Source: Jatrophihabitans telluris (GTDB taxonomy: Bacteria; Actinomycetota; Actinomycetes; Mycobacteriales; Jatrophihabitantaceae). Taken from it: a DNA stretch of 64,000 nucleotides. How positions within the stretch are numbered: the first letter of the stretch is position 1; every line of letters begins with the position of its first letter. The notes beneath the pieces are model-generated. The model saw only the letters and a program-made list of their open reading frames with translations. It was not told the origin of the DNA and ran no database searches. The stretch lies in NCBI RefSeq assembly GCF_023516435.1, contig NZ_CP097332.1:310001-374000 (forward strand). The letters are read 5' to 3'. Of the stretch, positions 23,956-33,407 are shown in pieces. The translations under genes and the position numbers were made by a program.

Positions 23956-25743
23956 ATGACCCGTCTACTCGATCAAGCTTCGAGTCCACTGCCTTCGCCG
24001 ACCGTCGGTGGTGCGGTGCTCTACCTGCGGGTGTCAACACGGGAGCAGGCCCAGCGCGGCGGCGAGGAAGAGGGATTCTCGATTCCGGCTCAACGTGAGG
24101 CCTGTTTGCGTAAGGCGGAAGCACTGGGTGTTCCAGTCGAGGCTGAGTTTGTCGACGCGGGTGAGTCAGCTCGCTCGACGCGACGGCCGCGGCTACAGGA
24201 CATGCTGGTCTACCTGAAAGAGCACCCCTCGCAGTTCGTCATCGTGCACAAGATCGACCGCTTGGCCCGGAACCGTGCCGATGACGTCCAGCTGACGATC
24301 GCGATCCAGCGGTCCGGCGCCCGGCTCGTGTCCGTCACTGAAAACATCGACGAAACGCCGCAGGGTGCCTTGATGCACGCGATCTTCAGTGGCATGGCCG
24401 AGTTCTATTCGGCCAACCTCGCCACCGAGGTGAAGAAGGGCCTTACCCAGAAGGTCCAGGGCGGCGGCACCGTCGGCAAAGCGTCTCTGGGCTATTTAAA
24501 CGTGCGTGACTACGCAAACGGGGTCGAGCGCCGCACGGTCGCGGTCGATCCGGTGCGCGGCCCCCTCATGGTCTGGGCCTTCGAGGCCTACGCCAGCGGT
24601 GGGTGGACCCTGAAAGGGCTGCGTGACGAGCTGGTGGCCCGCGGTCTGACGACCGTGCCGGGGCCGCAGCGGCCGGAGAAGCCGATCTCCATCAGCCAGC
24701 TACATCGCTTCCTGCGCAGCAGCTACTACATCGGCCGGGTGACCTACCGGGGTGTCGAGTACGACGGGCAGCATCCGGCCCTCGTCGACGACGACACCTG
24801 GGAACAGGTCCAGGCGCTGTTGACGTCTCGGAACGTCAAGGGCGAGAAGACCCGGATCCACAACCACTACCTGAAGAGTTCCGTTTACTGCCGGGCCTGC
24901 GGCTCGCGGCTGATCGTCTGCCAGGTCGTTAACCGACACGGCACGCTCTACCGCTACTACGTCTGCGTCGGACGGCACCAGAAGCGGACCGCCTGTCAAC
25001 AGGTCGCGCTACCGATCGCCACGGTCGAACGCCTCGTCGAGGACCTCTACCGCAGCGTCACGCTCACGGCCAGTCAAGTCGCTGAGCTCCGGGACTACCT
25101 GCTGGCGGAGTTTGCCCGGATCAATGCCCGCAGCGGCGACGAACGGCGCACGATCGAGCTGGAGCGCGACAAGCTGGAAGACGAGCAGCTCAAGCTGTTG
25201 CAGGCGCACTACGCCAACGCTGTGCCGCTTGCGCTCATGAAACGGGAGCAGCAGCGCATCGGCGGCAGGATGGAGGCGCTTAACCGCCGCCTGCAGGTCC
25301 TCGACAACAAGCTGCCGGTTCTGCGGGCCAAGCTCGACCAGGCGCTCAGCCTCGTCATGGACATTGAGACCGCCTACCTCCACGCCGGCCCGAACGCCCG
25401 CCGCCGGCTGAACCAGGCCATCTTTGACCGCATCGATGTCGGCGAGGACGACACCGAAGGCATCCGCGGGCCGCTGTACGAGGCCGTGCTCGACGCCCGA
25501 CTCCGAACTGCCGCAGCCGCCTACGCCGATCCGCAGCCAGTCGTCACCCTCCCCGCCGGCCAGGCCAACAACCAACAAACCGAGATGCGTCTCTCCCGCG
25601 CCCGCTGCGTGGCGGGTTTGAAAGAGACACATCTGGCGGAGGGCGTGGGATTCGAACCCACGTCAGGGGTAAACCTGAAGCGGTTTTCAAGACCGCCGCA
25701 CTCGGCCACTATGCGAGCCCTCCCGAGGCCACGGTCAACGTGA
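23956..25743 (+). CDS. Large serine recombinase/integrase
   Basis: A 595-residue recombinase with the resolvase domain at the N-terminus: AVLYLRVSTREQ with catalytic Ser27, FSIPAQREACLRKAEALG, VHKIDRLARNRADDV. It continues with the recombinase domain (RFLRSSYYIGRVTYRGVEYD), a zinc ribbon (YCRACGSRLIV and later RTAC) and a coiled-coil stretch. AAAGGAG at 23941-23947 supports the ATG at 23956 (or the GTG at 23953). The last ~35 codons are the antisense of tRNA-Ser(UGA), giving the tell-tale GVGFEPT, so the native C-terminus probably ended earlier or was replaced on integration. It is the best candidate for having inserted the neighbouring island. Confidence 0.9.
   Translation: MTRLLDQASSPLPSPTVGGAVLYLRVSTREQAQRGGEEEGFSIPAQREACLRKAEALGVPVEAEFVDAGESARSTRRPRLQDMLVYLKEHPSQFVIVHKIDRLARNRADDVQLTIAIQRSGARLVSVTENIDETPQGALMHAIFSGMAEFYSANLATEVKKGLTQKVQGGGTVGKASLGYLNVRDYANGVERRTVAVDPVRGPLMVWAFEAYASGGWTLKGLRDELVARGLTTVPGPQRPEKPISISQLHRFLRSSYYIGRVTYRGVEYDGQHPALVDDDTWEQVQALLTSRNVKGEKTRIHNHYLKSSVYCRACGSRLIVCQVVNRHGTLYRYYVCVGRHQKRTACQQVALPIATVERLVEDLYRSVTLTASQVAELRDYLLAEFARINARSGDERRTIELERDKLEDEQLKLLQAHYANAVPLALMKREQQRIGGRMEALNRRLQVLDNKLPVLRAKLDQALSLVMDIETAYLHAGPNARRRLNQAIFDRIDVGEDDTEGIRGPLYEAVLDARLRTAAAAYADPQPVVTLPAGQANNQQTEMRLSRARCVAGLKETHLAEGVGFEPTSGVNLKRFSRPPHSATMRALPRPRST
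25634..25723 (-). tRNA. tRNA-Ser (UGA anticodon)
   Basis: On the minus strand the acceptor GGAGGGC pairs with GCCCTCC, followed by discriminator G and encoded CCA. The anticodon stem-loop GGCGGTCTTGAAAACCGCT carries TGA, the long variable arm CAGGTTTACCCCTG marks a class II tRNA, and the T-arm is GTGGGTTCGAATCCCAC. All 90 bases fold as expected. Confidence 0.95.
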
Positions 25744-25833
25744 CATCGCGGTCCATTCTGGCAGAGGACGGCCACCTACCCGCGCCCGACGCCGCGCGAT
25801 TGCCTGGACCGTCGATCGGGCGCAGGCTGAGGC

Positions 25834-26811
25834 ATGGCGGTTCGGGCCGAACCTACGGCGTTCTCACGGATCTGGCCGCTGCTGTGCGCCACGATTCTGT
25901 CCGGGCTGGTCGGCTTCGCCTCGGTCCGGATCGGCGCTCGGCACACCGTAGCGAGCGTTCGTTACGTGAGCACGCCGCAATTCGGCGTCTGGACGTGCAC
26001 CATCATCCTTGCGTGGGCGCTGATTCCGGGAGTTCTGGTGCTGTCCTGGTCCTCGGCGCGTGCGCTGGCCGCCGAGCACGCACCCCCGCTGATACCCATC
26101 GTGGTGTGTGCCGGCGCAGCGATCGCCGTGGCCGATCTGATCGCTCTCGCCGGCTACTTCATGAGCCGGCCGGCCACGCCAACGGGGTACTACCTGGGCC
26201 TGCCACGCCTGCTGCTCATGTTCAGCTTCGCGGCGGCGTCCCTGGCGCCGGGGGTATTCGCCGTGCTGCGGGCGCATCGCCTCATGCGGGCGGCCCACCT
26301 GCATCGGACGCGGCCGGTCGCTGAGCGCGTCCTGGAGCTGAGCCAACTGCGTTCGGCCCTGCGCATTGCCCTCATCGGTGGCGCGCTGTTGGTCAGCGTC
26401 GGCGTCCTGGCGACCGGCACGCAACGGCAGGCAGTCCTTGCCGCCCATCCGCGCTCGGCGGACTTTCCCGCCGTCACCGTCGTCGTCTGGGGAATTGCGG
26501 CCAGCCTCGTCCTCGCGCTGTTGCACGGCCCGGGCTACCTCCGGCTGGGCGCGCTCACCCGCGAGCTTGTCGACGACGTCCTTCCGATCCAGTTCCCCGA
26601 CTGGCCGACCGCTGTCCGTGAGGAGGGCCGGCCTGCGCTGACCGAGCAATCAGGACATGCGAATTGGCGTGGACGGATGGAGGACCGGGCTGCCTTCGCC
26701 GAACTGGTTCGTGGCTCCTCGGGCGGCCGGAATGTGGGTGCCGCCGGCCTGTCGCTGGCCGGTCCGGTCATCACCGCCGGGCTTGCCCTGCTCATCGGAC
26801 TGTCCGGCTGA
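25834..26811 (+). CDS. Polytopic membrane protein, unknown function
   Basis: A 325-residue protein with about six hydrophobic segments (for example WPLLCATILSGLVGFASV, WTCTIILAWALIPGVLVL, IVVCAGAAIAVADLIALAG) and a soluble C-terminal loop before a final helix. No signature of a known transporter or enzyme was found. It is the first chromosomal-looking gene to the right of the tRNA. Confidence 0.6.
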   Translation: MAVRAEPTAFSRIWPLLCATILSGLVGFASVRIGARHTVASVRYVSTPQFGVWTCTIILAWALIPGVLVLSWSSARALAAEHAPPLIPIVVCAGAAIAVADLIALAGYFMSRPATPTGYYLGLPRLLLMFSFAAASLAPGVFAVLRAHRLMRAAHLHRTRPVAERVLELSQLRSALRIALIGGALLVSVGVLATGTQRQAVLAAHPRSADFPAVTVVVWGIAASLVLALLHGPGYLRLGALTRELVDDVLPIQFPDWPTAVREEGRPALTEQSGHANWRGRMEDRAAFAELVRGSSGGRNVGAAGLSLAGPVITAGLALLIGLSG

Positions 26812-26924
26812 TCGCGGCCCCAGGCGTGCCGCACGCCCGGCGGGCGCGGACCGGACGGGGACAGCCGCCACCGGCGCTGGGCAGAGATTTCCGCCGCTGG
26901 GTGCGCATGGATACTGTTGCGCCC

Positions 26925-28847
26925 ATGTCTGCCGCGCCCGCCTCGGTCCACCTCGCGGCGTCTTCGGCGCTCACGGCCCTGCCCGAACACCGCCAGCAGG
27001 AGTTCGCCCTGCGGCTCGACCGCTGGTGGCCCGAGCTCATCGACGGGCTCACCCCGGTTTACCCCGATGATCCCGAGGGATTGGCCGCCAGAGCGGTCGC
27101 ACTGGCGGCAGCGGCCTACGCCGAACGGGACGAGGACCTGCTCACCCTCGACCGGCGCCGGATCCTCAACCCGGACTGGTTCCAGTCCCCACGCATGCTC
27201 GGCTATGCCGCGTACACCGAGCGGTTCGCCGGCGACCTCAAGGGCGTCGCGTCCAAGATCGACTATCTGGCCGAGCTCGGGGTCACCTACCTGCATCTGA
27301 TGCCCCTGCTGCTGCCGAGGGACGGCGACAACGATGGTGGCTACGCGGTCGCCGACTACCGCACCGTCCGCCCGGACCTGGGCACGGTCGAGGACCTGCG
27401 CGCCCTCGCGGCTCGGTTGCGGGAGTCGGGCATCAGCCTGGTCATCGATCTGGTGCTCAATCACGTCGCGGCTGAACACGAGTGGGCGGCCGCCGCCCGG
27501 GCCGGCGATGCCAAGTACCGGGCCTACTTCCGCATCTATGGCGACCGCACCATGCCCGACCGCTACGAAGCGACCCTGCCAGAGGTGTTCCCCGACTTCG
27601 CGCCCGGCAACTTCAGCTACGACGCCGAGGTCGGGGGCTGGGTCTGGACGACCTTCAACACCTGGCAGTGGGACGTCGACTGGTCCAACCCGGACGTCTT
27701 CTGCGAATACACCGACATCATCCTGTTCCTGGCCAACCTCGGGGTGGAGGTGCTCCGGCTGGACGCGGTCGCCTTCCTGTGGAAGCGGCTGGGGACGGAC
27801 AGCCAGAACCAGCCGGAGGTACACGCCATCACCCAGGCGCTGCGCGCGCTGGCCCGCATCGCCGCCCCGGCGACCCTGTTCAAGGCCGAAGCCATCGTGG
27901 CCCCGCGCGACCTGGTGAAGTACCTCGGCGAGGGGCATCACCACGGCAAGGTGTCCGACCTGGCCTACCACAACAGCCTCATGGTCCAGGTCTGGTCGAT
28001 GCTGGCCTCCGGCGACGCCCGGCTCGCCGCGCACGCCCTGTCCCAGCTACCGGCGATCCCGTCCTCGACCGCGTGGATGACCTACATCCGTTGCCACGAT
28101 GACATCGGCTGGGCCATCGACGACGGCGACGCCGCGGCGGTCGGCCTGAACGGCTACCTGCACCGCGCCTTCCTGTCCGACTGGTACTCCGGGCAGTTCC
28201 CCGGCTCGGCTGCCGACGGCCTGGTCTTCCAGTACAACGCTGCCACCGGGGATCGACGGATCAGCGGCACCGGCGCGTCCCTGGCCGGACTGGGTCGCGC
28301 CGAGTCCGACGGCACCGATGTCGCAGACCCCATCGCCCGGATCGTGCTCGCCCACGCCCTGATCCTGGGCTGGGGTGGCGTCCCGGTGATCTGGATGGGT
28401 GACGAGCTCGGCCAGCCCAACGACCCGGACTGGGCCGAGGAACCCGGTCACGACCAGGACAATCGCTGGGCTCACCGTCCCCGCCTGGATTGGTCCCGCG
28501 CCGAGCAGCGGCACGATCCGGTGACCCCGGCCGGACGGTTGTTCGCCGGCCTCGCCCGCCTGGTCGACACCCGCGCGGCGCGCTCGGAACTGCACGCCTC
28601 GATCCCCGCCGAAATCCTGTGGCTGTCGGACCCCGGAGTGCTCCCTGTGCTGCGACGGCACCCGGTCGGCGCAATGCTCGGGCTGTACAACGTGACCTCG
28701 TCGTGGCGCCCGTTCCCCGGGTATCGGCTCGGCGAGTTCGCCCTCGGCCACGGCATCGAGGCGATCTCCGGAACCCCGGTGACCGTGGCCGACGACGGCA
28801 ACCTCTGGCTGCCGCCCTACGCGGCATTCTGGATCGTCCGCGGATGA
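26925..28847 (+). CDS. Amylosucrase (GH13 family)
   Basis: A 640-residue GH13 enzyme that transfers glucose from sucrose onto alpha-1,4-glucan. Visible catalytic landmarks are VIDLVLNHVAAEH (region I), VLRLDAVAFLWK with the nucleophile Asp, LFKAEAIVAP with the acid/base Glu, and IRCHDDIGWAI with the transition-state Asp; the HDDIGW form and the helical N-terminal domain are typical of amylosucrases. A TACTGT -10-like element (26912-26917) seven bases before the ATG at 26925 suggests a leaderless transcript, the reason for this start rather than 26907. Coupled by ATGA to the next gene. Confidence 0.85.
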   Translation: MSAAPASVHLAASSALTALPEHRQQEFALRLDRWWPELIDGLTPVYPDDPEGLAARAVALAAAAYAERDEDLLTLDRRRILNPDWFQSPRMLGYAAYTERFAGDLKGVASKIDYLAELGVTYLHLMPLLLPRDGDNDGGYAVADYRTVRPDLGTVEDLRALAARLRESGISLVIDLVLNHVAAEHEWAAAARAGDAKYRAYFRIYGDRTMPDRYEATLPEVFPDFAPGNFSYDAEVGGWVWTTFNTWQWDVDWSNPDVFCEYTDIILFLANLGVEVLRLDAVAFLWKRLGTDSQNQPEVHAITQALRALARIAAPATLFKAEAIVAPRDLVKYLGEGHHHGKVSDLAYHNSLMVQVWSMLASGDARLAAHALSQLPAIPSSTAWMTYIRCHDDIGWAIDDGDAAAVGLNGYLHRAFLSDWYSGQFPGSAADGLVFQYNAATGDRRISGTGASLAGLGRAESDGTDVADPIARIVLAHALILGWGGVPVIWMGDELGQPNDPDWAEEPGHDQDNRWAHRPRLDWSRAEQRHDPVTPAGRLFAGLARLVDTRAARSELHASIPAEILWLSDPGVLPVLRRHPVGAMLGLYNVTSSWRPFPGYRLGEFALGHGIEAISGTPVTVADDGNLWLPPYAAFWIVRG

Positions 28848-30133
28848 GTTCGGACGTCTCGGCCGGCCGGACCGCGGTGCCCTCACCGGCTCCGGGCCCG
28901 GCTCGGCTGAGATCGATCGTCCGGCTGGGCATCGTTCTTGCCGTGGGCGTGGCGCTGACCCTGGTGCGGGACTGGGGACGGCTCGCGCACCCGACGCTGC
29001 GTTCGGAGGACGGCCCGATCTTCCTGAAGCAGGCCCGTGAGGACGGCCTGCGCGCGATCGTCGAGCTGTACCGCGGGTACCTGCACCTGCTGCCACGGCT
29101 GGTCGCCCTGATCTGGCGGGCGCTCCCCTTGAACTGGCAGCCCGGCCTCTACGCCTGGTCGGCGGTGCTCATCGGACTCGCGCTGGCCGCGATGGCCCTG
29201 TCGGCGCGAACGTCGTGGCTGCTGCCCCACCGTTGGCAGCGCGAGGCCCTGTTCCTGCTCCTCGTCGTGGCGCCATCGCGGGACGAGGTCTCCGGCAACA
29301 TCGCGAACCTGATCTTCGTCGGCGCCCTGGGCCTGCTGTTCGTTGCGCTGCGCCGGGACACCGCCTCTCGCGCGGTCGCGTGGGGCGAGGCGGTGCTCGT
29401 TGCGGTGCTCGCGCTGTCCGGGCCCGGCGCGGTATTCCTCGCACCGGCGTTCCTGGTGCGAGCCTGGCGCCAGCGTTCGCGGCAGTCCTCTCTGCTGCTC
29501 GTGATCGTGGCGATGGCCACGCTGCTGCAGTGGGGGACGCTGGCAATCAACCCGCGGACCGGTGACAGCAGTGGTTCGCCGTCGGTCTGGGTGGGCTACC
29601 TCGCCCGCCGCGCGTTCACCTCCGCGTGGTTCGGCGCCAACCACCTGACGCCGCTGTGGCACGGCTGGTGGCCGCTGCTCGCGCCGGCGACCGTCGTGCT
29701 GGTCACGATTCTCGGGCTGCTCGGCTGGCGATCGCGGCACCGGATCGTGTTTGCGGCCCTGGGAACCGGCTTCCTGATGGCGAGCCTGGTGCCGTGCTTG
29801 GCCTACTACTTCATGGCCGACAGCGACCGGGCGCAGCGGCATCTACTGCTGCCTCTGACCATGATCACCATCGTGTTGCTGTCGGGCCTGTCGGGCCTGT
29901 CGGGCCTGTCGGGCCTGTCGGGGGTCCGTCGGCTCGCCGGGCTGCGGGGGACACTTCCGGCGCTGGCCGTGGCCGGCCTGCTGCTGATGCTCGTCGCCAT
30001 CGGGCGTGACTTCGTGCTCTCCAGCCTGCCGTTCAAGCCGATCGGCCCGGCCGCCAGGTGTCTGGCCACGGGACGCGCACCGTGCCTGGTCCACTCCAAC
30101 ACCTCGGAGTGGGACTTCACGCTCAACCGCTGA
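28844..30133 (+). CDS. Polytopic membrane protein (GT-C glycosyltransferase-like)
   Basis: A 429-residue protein with around nine to ten hydrophobic helices. The long first loop with LRSEDGPIFLKQAREDG followed by YRGYLHLLPRL is reminiscent of membrane glycosyltransferases of the GT-C fold, where a loop acidic residue is catalytic; this is tentative. It starts at an ATGA overlap with the amylosucrase gene, so the two are co-translated. A 9-bp tandem repeat adds SGL units near residue 348. Confidence 0.6.
   Translation: MSSDVSAGRTAVPSPAPGPARLRSIVRLGIVLAVGVALTLVRDWGRLAHPTLRSEDGPIFLKQAREDGLRAIVELYRGYLHLLPRLVALIWRALPLNWQPGLYAWSAVLIGLALAAMALSARTSWLLPHRWQREALFLLLVVAPSRDEVSGNIANLIFVGALGLLFVALRRDTASRAVAWGEAVLVAVLALSGPGAVFLAPAFLVRAWRQRSRQSSLLLVIVAMATLLQWGTLAINPRTGDSSGSPSVWVGYLARRAFTSAWFGANHLTPLWHGWWPLLAPATVVLVTILGLLGWRSRHRIVFAALGTGFLMASLVPCLAYYFMADSDRAQRHLLLPLTMITIVLLSGLSGLSGLSGLSGVRRLAGLRGTLPALAVAGLLLMLVAIGRDFVLSSLPFKPIGPAARCLATGRAPCLVHSNTSEWDFTLNR
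29879..29922 (+). repeat. 9-bp tandem repeat coding for (LSG)n
   Basis: CTGTCGGGC repeated four times and followed by CTGTCGGGG, in frame inside the membrane protein gene, giving LSGLSGLSGLSGLSG between two helices. Unit loss or gain would keep the frame. Confidence 0.9.
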
Positions 30134-30145
30134 CCGGGCTGTGGA

Positions 30146-31213
30146 TCAGCCGATGCGCCAGCTCGGGACGAGGGCGCCGAGCGCGAGTCCGAGGATGAAC
30201 AGCCAGCCGAAGAGGCGGTTGTGTACGAGACACACCCGGTGGTACCAGAGCGGCCAGCCGACGTAACCGGCCGGTGGCTCGGAAGGGGCCGGCACCGACA
30301 TGACCTTCAGGGCCCGCGACGCTCGGGGCAACGCCAGCACCACGACGACGGCCAGCGGAGACAGCGCGCCGAACAGGATCCCGATCACGGTGAACACGTA
30401 CATGCCCGCCACGGTGGCCTGGTTGAGCAGCCGTGCCCGGTGTTCACCGAGCAACACCGGAAGGGTCCGCTGGTCCTGCGAATCGTCGAAGGAACGCTGG
30501 TCGATGTGCTTGCCGACCAGGATGGAGGCCACCCCGAGTCCGTAGGGGACCGAGGCCAGGAAGGCCAGTCCCGACAGTGTGCCGGTGATGACGTAGTACC
30601 CGCCGCCGATCATCAGCGGCCCCCACACGGCGAAGGCGGCGACCTCGCCGAGGCCCAGCTCCTTCAGCGCGCGAGGCGCGGCGTCATAGGCGTACAACAG
30701 GACCGCCCCGATGGCGGCGAACGCGACGGCGCCCCAGCCACGCAGAGCCACGAAGTAGACCGCGATGGCCAGGGCCACGGCGCCGAGTACGACGAGGCCG
30801 GTCGCGAGGAACCGCATCGTGAACACACCGCTGGCTACCGGGTGCAGGGTGTACCGGCGGCGCGGAGAGTCCTCGGTGTCGTGTCCGCGCCGGTAACCGA
30901 AGTAGTCGTTGGACAGGTTCGAGATGGCGTGCAGGACCAGGAAACCGATGAACACGCCGATGAAGGGGACGACCTCGAACCGGCGGTCCGTCGCCGCGAG
31001 CAGGCCCGCGATGGCGGCGGACTGGGCCGAGATCACCAGGATCACGCTGCGGGCGGCGTACAGGAAGCGGGTGACCGGGTCCAGCCCGCTCAGGTCGTCG
31101 GCCTTGGCGGGATAGAACCCGGTGAACGCGCCGACCCATCCCATCGGACCGGACCGCGGGCGCTTGCCGGGCGGGGGGACAGCGGCCGGCGTCGTTGCCG
31201 AGGCGGTACTCAT
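30146..31213 (-). CDS. UbiA-family prenyltransferase
   Basis: A 355-residue membrane enzyme with about eight to nine helices. The first prenyl-diphosphate/Mg site is visible as NLSNDYFGYRRGHDTED, and a second acidic motif lies in GKHIDQRSFDDSQDQ. Enzymes of this family attach prenyl chains to aromatic acceptors (for example in menaquinone synthesis); the acceptor cannot be told. The ATG at 31213 starts the usual N-terminus; a frame upstream to 31258 runs into a palindromic repeat and is less likely. Confidence 0.82.
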   Translation of the reverse strand: MSTASATTPAAVPPPGKRPRSGPMGWVGAFTGFYPAKADDLSGLDPVTRFLYAARSVILVISAQSAAIAGLLAATDRRFEVVPFIGVFIGFLVLHAISNLSNDYFGYRRGHDTEDSPRRRYTLHPVASGVFTMRFLATGLVVLGAVALAIAVYFVALRGWGAVAFAAIGAVLLYAYDAAPRALKELGLGEVAAFAVWGPLMIGGGYYVITGTLSGLAFLASVPYGLGVASILVGKHIDQRSFDDSQDQRTLPVLLGEHRARLLNQATVAGMYVFTVIGILFGALSPLAVVVVLALPRASRALKVMSVPAPSEPPAGYVGWPLWYHRVCLVHNRLFGWLFILGLALGALVPSWRIG

Positions 31214-31255
31214 GTCCTCCACAGTACGGCTCGCTTCCGGGCCGTCCCCCACACG

Positions 31256-31317
31256 CATAGTGCGGCCCGAACTTTGGTCGAGCCCCGGCGTGTCGCCAAA
31301 GTTCGGGCCGCACTATG
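31256..31317. repeat. 62-bp palindromic element, copy 1
   Basis: Starts CATAGTGCGGCCCGAACTTT and ends with its exact reverse complement: 22-bp perfect arms (31256-31277 and 31296-31317) around an 18-bp non-palindromic core. It lies between the divergent UbiA and glutamate-cysteine ligase genes. The core is the reverse complement of most of the core of the copy at 63709, so the copies are in opposite orientation. Confidence 0.95.
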
Positions 31318-31347
31318 CACCAGGGCGGGCTCGGGTTTACTGGTGTC

Positions 31348-32457
31348 ATGAGGCGGGTGGGGGTCGAGGAGGAGCTGTTGCTCGTCGACGCCCGCACCGG
31401 AGCGCCCGTGCCCGGCTACGACGCCGTCGCGCAAGCGGCCCGACTGGCCCGAGACGAGCCCGCCGAGCACGAGCTCAAACAGGAAATGGCCGAGATCGCC
31501 TCGGCCCCCCACCTCGACCTGGCCGAGATCCGCGCGGACCTGGAGGTCCATCGCCGCAGCCTCGCCAAGGCGGCGGCCAGTCGGGGGTTCGCCGCCGCGG
31601 CCACCGCCTCCTCGCCGGTCGCCGGCAGGCCCGTCATCACCGCCGAACAGCGCTACCTGCGAATGGAACAGCGCTTCGGGCTGCTGGAGCGCAACCAGCT
31701 CACCTGCGGCATGCATGTGCACGTGGCCATCGACTCACCCGAGCAGGGCGTCGCCGCGCTCGACCGCATGCGTCCGTGGCTGCCCATCCTGATCGCGTTG
31801 TCGGCCAATTCGCCGTTCTGGCAGGGCGAGGACACCGCCTACGCCAGTTACCGGACGGTGGTCTGGGGCCAGTGGCCCAGCGCGGGACCGACCGAAACCT
31901 TCGGCAGTCTCGATCAATACCGACGCCTGGTCGATGACCTCACCCACTCGGGGACGCTGTTGGACGAGGGCATGGTCTACTTCGACGCCAGGCTTTCCCG
32001 GCACTACCCGACCATCGAGGTGCGGGTCGCTGACGTCTGCACCGATGTGTCCGACGCGATCATGGTGGCCGCTATCGTCCGCGCGCTCGTCGAGACAGCC
32101 CTCGGACAGGCCGAGGACGGGCTGCCGCCCGATCGCACCCGGACGGAATTGTTGCGAGTGGCGTCCTGGTCGGCCGCTCGCTACGGCACCACCGCCGACC
32201 TGGTGGACCCCGCGACCGCCCGCCCGATCCCGGCCGCCGATCTGATCGACCGGCTCATGGACCTGTTGGCGCCCAGCCTGCGCACCTCGGGTGACCAGGA
32301 CCTCGTCGCCGACGGGGTGGCCGCGATCCTGCGGCGCGGCACCGGTTCCGAGCAGCAGCGGCGCCATTACTCCGAGACCACCGATCTGGGCGCGGTCGCC
32401 CTCGACGTCGCTCGACGAACCACCCCTGAACCGAGTCCCGGAACTACAGACCCCTGA
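31348..32457 (+). CDS. YbdK-type carboxylate-amine ligase (glutamate-cysteine ligase family 2)
   Basis: A 369-residue ATP-grasp-like ligase. The opening RRVGVEEELLLVD, the QMAEIAS-like stretch (here ELKQEMAEIASAPHLDL), CGMHVHVAI and NSPFWQGEDTAYASYR are the hallmarks of the GCS2/YbdK family, which forms gamma-glutamyl bonds. The ATG at 31348 lies just before the conserved GVEEE, so the longer frame starting in the palindrome at 31315 is rejected. The stop codon lies inside a 15-bp tandem repeat. Confidence 0.85.
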   Translation: MRRVGVEEELLLVDARTGAPVPGYDAVAQAARLARDEPAEHELKQEMAEIASAPHLDLAEIRADLEVHRRSLAKAAASRGFAAAATASSPVAGRPVITAEQRYLRMEQRFGLLERNQLTCGMHVHVAIDSPEQGVAALDRMRPWLPILIALSANSPFWQGEDTAYASYRTVVWGQWPSAGPTETFGSLDQYRRLVDDLTHSGTLLDEGMVYFDARLSRHYPTIEVRVADVCTDVSDAIMVAAIVRALVETALGQAEDGLPPDRTRTELLRVASWSAARYGTTADLVDPATARPIPAADLIDRLMDLLAPSLRTSGDQDLVADGVAAILRRGTGSEQQRRHYSETTDLGAVALDVARRTTPEPSPGTTDP

Positions 32458-32524
32458 ACTACAGACCCCTGAACTACAGACCGCTGAACTACAGACCCCT
32501 GAACTACAGCCCCCTGCACTACAG
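32441..32524 (+). repeat. 15-bp tandem repeat at the end of the ligase gene
   Basis: GAACTACAGACCCCT repeated five times with few changes from 32441, followed by a partial copy. The TGA of the ligase (32455-32457) is formed at the boundary between units one and two, so most of the array lies in the 26-95 bp before the ParA-like gene. In another frame it would encode ELQTP units. Confidence 0.9.
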
Positions 32525-32549
32525 CGAACAGGACGGAAGACCACGGCAG

Positions 32550-33362
32550 ATGAAGATTGCCTTGTGCAGCAGTAAGGGTGGCGTCGGCAAGACCGCCACC
32601 GCCGCCAACCTGGCCGCGGTCTTCGCCGACTCGGGAGCTCGGGTGCTTGCCGTGGACGCCGACCCGCAGGAAAGTCTCGGCCGCGCGTTCGGGGTGGTGG
32701 CCGGAGCCGAGGACAGCCTGGCCGCGATCCTGGACCCGGACGAGCCCGCCGGTCTGGACACCGCGATCCGGCGCGACGTGATTCCCGGGCTGGACGTGCT
32801 GCCCAGCCATCCCAGCCTGGAACAGCGTGGGATCACCCTGGCCCAGCAAGGCGGTCTGGTGTCGAGTTTGCGCCGGGCCCTGCGCCCGGTCCGGGATCGG
32901 TACGACCACATCGTGATCGACACCCATGGTGACACCGGCAACCTGACCCTGGCCGCGGTCGCTGCTGCCGACGCGGTGCTCACCGTGTTCACCTCCGACC
33001 CCGGCAGCGCCCTCGGGGCGGTTCGGATCGCCGGATTCGTCAACCAGCACCGTACGTTCGAGAACACCGAGGCGGTGCTGCTGGGCGCGATCTGCGCGAA
33101 CTGGGATGCCTCCGGCGCGGCGGCTCGTGACGTTGCCGCCGCCCTGGAATCCACCGACCTGCCCCTCTTCGCGACCCGGATCCCACAGTCGCGACGAGTG
33201 CCCAGTGCCACGCTTGCCAAACGTCCGGTGGTGTTGTCGGCGCCGAACAGCTCGGTGGCACTGGCCTATCGGGCGTTGGGGGAGGAAATCCTCCTCCGCG
33301 CCTCGGAGCTGGGCACCGCTCGCCCGGTACGCAAACGCAAGCCGATTCCCCGAACGGCCTGA
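32550..33362 (+). CDS. ParA/MinD-family ATPase
   Basis: A 270-residue P-loop ATPase with the deviant Walker A SKGGVGKT (residues 8-15), VDADPQ at switch I, and HIVIDTHGDTGNLT at the switch II region. It belongs to the ParA/Soj/CpaE-like group that positions DNA or machinery. No parB-like gene is adjacent, and the neighbour on the other strand is annotated in related genomes as a CpaE-type pilus protein, so this may be an orphan positioning ATPase rather than a chromosome-partition protein. Confidence 0.85.
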   Translation: MKIALCSSKGGVGKTATAANLAAVFADSGARVLAVDADPQESLGRAFGVVAGAEDSLAAILDPDEPAGLDTAIRRDVIPGLDVLPSHPSLEQRGITLAQQGGLVSSLRRALRPVRDRYDHIVIDTHGDTGNLTLAAVAAADAVLTVFTSDPGSALGAVRIAGFVNQHRTFENTEAVLLGAICANWDASGAAARDVAAALESTDLPLFATRIPQSRRVPSATLAKRPVVLSAPNSSVALAYRALGEEILLRASELGTARPVRKRKPIPRTA

Positions 33363-33407
33363 TCACCACTGCACGTGCGGCGGGCCGATCTGACCGCGCC
33401 GCCGAAC

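Noticed and set aside
30221-31351. 376-codon plus-strand frame opposite the UbiA gene
   Set aside because: Composition is the complement of a conserved membrane enzyme, and it runs through the palindromic element; no independent evidence.
32291-32575. Plus-strand frame coding for ELQTP repeats as a gene
   Set aside because: It overlaps the end of the ligase gene and the 15-bp array in another frame, has no ribosome site and ends inside the ParA-like gene.
32550-33362. ParA of a chromosome or plasmid partition system
   Set aside because: No ParB gene or parS-like inverted repeat is adjacent; called only a ParA/MinD-family ATPase.
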